In this document: positions 34,565 through 36,815 of the stretch, in pieces
Numbering within the stretch: the stretch's first letter is position 1
Layout: each line of letters starts with the position of its first letter
NCBI GenBank assembly: GCA_016196555.1
Contig: JACPXL010000033.1
Location: 1-36,815 of the forward strand
Direction of reading: 5' to 3'
DNA: 36,815 nucleotides
Origin: Candidatus Omnitrophota bacterium
Lineage (GTDB): Bacteria; Omnitrophota; Omnitrophia; Omnitrophales; Aquincolibacteriaceae
Made by a program: the position numbers and the translations under genes
Notes under the pieces: model-generated
The model's input: the letters and a program-made list of their open reading frames with translations, nothing else
Databases searched by the model: none
Told to the model about the DNA's origin: nothing

Positions 34565-35922
34565 TACCTTGTTTCCCAGAGTGCGCCTAGGTGGGCAGTG
34601 GCCGTGACATAGACAAAAAAATGTTGAAAGGACAAACGTTCAAAAGCGGTTTGGAGATGCCATTCAAGCGGCAAGCGGGTCGCCAGAAAGGCTACGGCAA
34701 TAAAAGATAAATGAGCCGTCCAAACCATCCATAAAAACAGAATTCCGGGCCGGAGATTCACATGCATGCAAAACGTAGCGGCGGACAAAAGGGTAGTGGC
34801 AAGAATGAAAGAAAGCCGGCTTTGAACGTAAACGGCAAAATGTTTTTCGATCAAAGGCCAGCGGTCAAAGTTTTGATAAAAAGTAAAAATATCGCGGTAA
34901 GTATAGGCCGGCCCTGAAATTTTTGTAGCATCCAGATGATGAATCAACAAAAGCCCGGGCCAGCACAAGACCATGAGCGTCAATAAGCCAAAGAACGGCC
35001 ATAAAAAACGCCAAGCAGAAATTAGATTATTTTGAAAATGAAATAGAATTGCAATAAGGCAAAACGCGGCCGTAAGAATGATGGCCAAAACGGTTCCTTC
35101 GACTTTAATAAAGCTAAGACTGCCCGCAAAAAAAATCGCAAGCCAAAGATGTGTTTTCGATTTTGAAAGATCTTGTTCAGAGGTATTTAAGAAGAGTATG
35201 AATTGCAAAGCCGCCATTCCAGCCGTGGCCGCCAAAAATCCATCTTGATAGCCGCTGGTATAGGCCGGCGCATCATAGAAGACAAGGGCAATCACCGGCA
35301 AAAGCCATAAAAGGCGGGGATGATTCTTAAAAACCGGTATTTGGGCCAGCGATAAAATCCAAACAAAGTAAACCGTGGGAAAAATCAAACGTGCGATGGG
35401 CTCTATCGGAAGGCCGGCGAATTTCATGACAAACATTTCATAAACCGGTCCGAGATGAGGATAATTGGCCATCGAAAAGCCCGGAACCGGCAGGACGGCA
35501 AAAGGAATGTCAAAAAACAAACCTTTAGCTTTGTTGAACCAGATGCTGAGTGTATCCGAGTAAAAAGGATCAAGGGGATGACTTAAAATTTGGACATAAT
35601 TCATGGCAAGGAAAACCAATATTAATGATGTCGTGCCAACATGATGAAAAGACAAAGATCTTAAGCGGTCAAAATAAAAACGGTTTTGGGGAAGTTCCGT
35701 TAGGAATAACGACGCCACAAAACCGAAAGCGATAATCGCAAAAAGAATAGCAAACGGAATATTCAGGCCGTGACCGATTAAAAGAAAAAGTCCAATGCAT
35801 AGGGTTCCCACCCACCAGGCTGTGGGCCAGGGTTCTTTATAATGAGTCAGGGCATGGCCGATACCGATGGGAATAATGGAAAGGGGCAATAGGGCGCTTA
35901 CAAGGCGCAAAGTGTCAGTCAT
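34564..35922 (-). CDS. Multi-pass membrane protein, possible GT-C glycosyltransferase
   Basis: The 452-residue protein has about eleven hydrophobic helices. The phrase LDPFYSDTLSIWFNKAKGLFFD in the first large loop resembles GT-C proteins, where a D..S.W..KAK motif recurs. Function remains inference. It shares 1 bp (TAATG type) with the next gene and overlaps the upstream gene by 8 bp, so the three genes are surely one transcript. Confidence 0.68.
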   Translation of the reverse strand: MTDTLRLVSALLPLSIIPIGIGHALTHYKEPWPTAWWVGTLCIGLFLLIGHGLNIPFAILFAIIAFGFVASLFLTELPQNRFYFDRLRSLSFHHVGTTSLILVFLAMNYVQILSHPLDPFYSDTLSIWFNKAKGLFFDIPFAVLPVPGFSMANYPHLGPVYEMFVMKFAGLPIEPIARLIFPTVYFVWILSLAQIPVFKNHPRLLWLLPVIALVFYDAPAYTSGYQDGFLAATAGMAALQFILFLNTSEQDLSKSKTHLWLAIFFAGSLSFIKVEGTVLAIILTAAFCLIAILFHFQNNLISAWRFLWPFFGLLTLMVLCWPGLLLIHHLDATKISGPAYTYRDIFTFYQNFDRWPLIEKHFAVYVQSRLSFILATTLLSAATFCMHVNLRPGILFLWMVWTAHLSFIAVAFLATRLPLEWHLQTAFERLSFQHFFVYVTATAHLGALWETR

Positions 35923-36772
35923 GTTTTAAGGAATGAAGGTATTGGCGCCATGGCTCTGGGCCGTCACGCATGATTTGATCCATAAAATCGGTTCTTACGG
36001 CCGTAAATGAGCTGCCTCTATGATGAAGCAGCGTGTAAGAACTCAAATCGATTTTAACGGCTTCAATATTTACTTCTTCGAAGGTGAGCGGCGGATTTCC
36101 TTCGCCGGGTAAATCCTTGATTTTTACAAGAAAAGGAGTCGCCCCGTGATTGAATGAAAATCCTGAAAGAGGTTGTGGGAGTTCAAGATAAATTTCAGAT
36201 TGATTGTTTGCAGCATCCCAGGTCCATTCGCCCAAGTTTTTTTGGCCTTCGGAATCGATCAATGAAATTTTGAGTGGATGCGGGACATTGTCTTGATGAG
36301 GCTGCAGGCGAAGATAAAAGCCGGTGAGACTTTCGTAATCGTAACCTGTGACAAAGGTCCAAAGAGAAATTGTTTTATCCGCAGTTTGATTTATCCGTTG
36401 GGCATTCGCGATAATATTTTTTTTAATATCCTGATCGGGAATATCGATTCCGATAAGGATGCGGCCGTCCGTCGTATGGCGGTGGCCCGGTAAAACGAGA
36501 TGAATGTGATGGCTGTAATTTTGATATCGAATCACCGGAAAAAAATCCGGATCAGGAATGCTATCTACAATCTGCCGGATATAGCCGTATCCCAATCCGG
36601 TTGTGTCCCCGTAAGCCAACAGGTAACGGTCTTCAAAGGATGTTTGGGAAAGGAGACGAAAATTGGGGTAGGCTTCGCTGGCCAACTGTCGAAAATTGTT
36701 TTGTGCGGGTGAAAAGAGAAGAATTCCCGACAAAATCAAACTGGCCGCGGCGATGGGCTTTGCCACCATCAT
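35915..36772 (-). CDS. Signal-anchored extracytoplasmic protein of unknown function
   Basis: The 285-residue protein has an N-terminal hydrophobic segment (IAAASLILSGILLFSPA), then a mixed domain with YGYIRQIVDSIPDPDFFPVIRYQNYSH-type sequence and, later, a beta-rich carbohydrate-module-like region (FYLRLQPHQD, then YLELPQPLSGFSF). I do not recognise a family. Proteins of this layout are often found with GT-C genes. Two adjacent ATGs (36772 and 36769) are possible starts; AGAGGAAAG upstream supports either. It overlaps the upstream gene tail by 4 bp. Confidence 0.75.
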   Translation of the reverse strand: MMVAKPIAAASLILSGILLFSPAQNNFRQLASEAYPNFRLLSQTSFEDRYLLAYGDTTGLGYGYIRQIVDSIPDPDFFPVIRYQNYSHHIHLVLPGHRHTTDGRILIGIDIPDQDIKKNIIANAQRINQTADKTISLWTFVTGYDYESLTGFYLRLQPHQDNVPHPLKISLIDSEGQKNLGEWTWDAANNQSEIYLELPQPLSGFSFNHGATPFLVKIKDLPGEGNPPLTFEEVNIEAVKIDLSSYTLLHHRGSSFTAVRTDFMDQIMRDGPEPWRQYLHSLKHD

Positions 36773-36815
36773 GCTTTCCTCTTTTTCTTGCGGACGTCGC
36801 CGATGGTTTTTGCCG
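36769..36815 (-). CDS. C-terminal tail of an upstream gene (partial)
   Basis: On the minus strand an open frame from the right edge ends AKTIGDVRKKKRKA and a TGA that overlaps the next ATG (ATGA, 36769-36772). The basic tail and the 4-bp overlap fit the end of a real upstream gene in the same operon, perhaps a membrane glycosyltransferase. Only 14 codons are visible, so the identity is unknown. Confidence 0.45.
   Translation of the reverse strand, partial: AKTIGDVRKKKRKA

Overview
The window looks like a chromosomal contig from a Gram-negative-type bacterium of an uncultured lineage. My best inference is Candidatus Omnitrophota or a relative near the PVC group. The reasons are an extremely long tandem-repeat gene, a type II secretion (T2SS) operon with a PilM/PilO-style inner-membrane platform, a bacterial STT3/PglB-type oligosaccharyltransferase and rearranged F-type ATPase genes. 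No rRNA or tRNA gene is visible, so the taxonomy is not proven.

Region 1 (1-7412, +) is the 3' part of a giant gene that enters from the left edge. About 6.5 kb consists of 39-bp (13-residue) repeats with consensus AGVNW[T/S][D/G]-[I/M/L]-[Q/N]-x-L-x-x. It ends in a non-repeat tail with four TLFGKI-type motifs and predicted coiled coil. Three frame breaks, each at a repeat junction, split the array into four open segments.

Region 2 (7547-13750, +) encodes an exported coiled-coil protein with a C-terminal membrane anchor, then F-type ATPase subunits in the order alpha, c, b-delta fusion, gamma, beta. No subunit a or epsilon is present. Alpha lacks its N-terminal delta-binding segment, and the fusion lacks the delta domain that normally binds it.

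Region 3 (13759-21753, +) follows beta after 8 bp and holds GspE (with a C-terminal PilZ domain), GspF, GspG, GspI-like, GspJ-like, a PilM/GspL-like protein, a PilO/GspM-like protein and a TPR protein. The remaining T2SS part, GspK, lies at 25856-26911. Between these blocks sit a minus-strand DUF2304/GT2 pair (polyprenyl-phosphate sugar synthesis) and the plus-strand STT3-type oligosaccharyltransferase, followed by a small exported coiled-coil protein. GspK is followed by a CtpA-type protease and a signal-anchored protein.

Region 4 (28589-36815, -) is a compact surface-glycan cluster: methyltransferase, DegT aminotransferase (perosamine-synthase type), cupin, GT4, GT2 with membrane helices, two GT-C-like multi-pass proteins, an exported protein and the tail of one more gene.

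Working hypothesis (inference): the locus makes, glycosylates and exports a giant cell-surface repeat protein. Nearly every 13-residue unit carries an N-W-T/S sequon, an oligosaccharyltransferase and sugar-donor genes lie nearby, and a T2SS co-transcribed with an unusual rotary ATPase could provide export. The chief alternative for the sequon pattern is that T/S is a helix N-cap.
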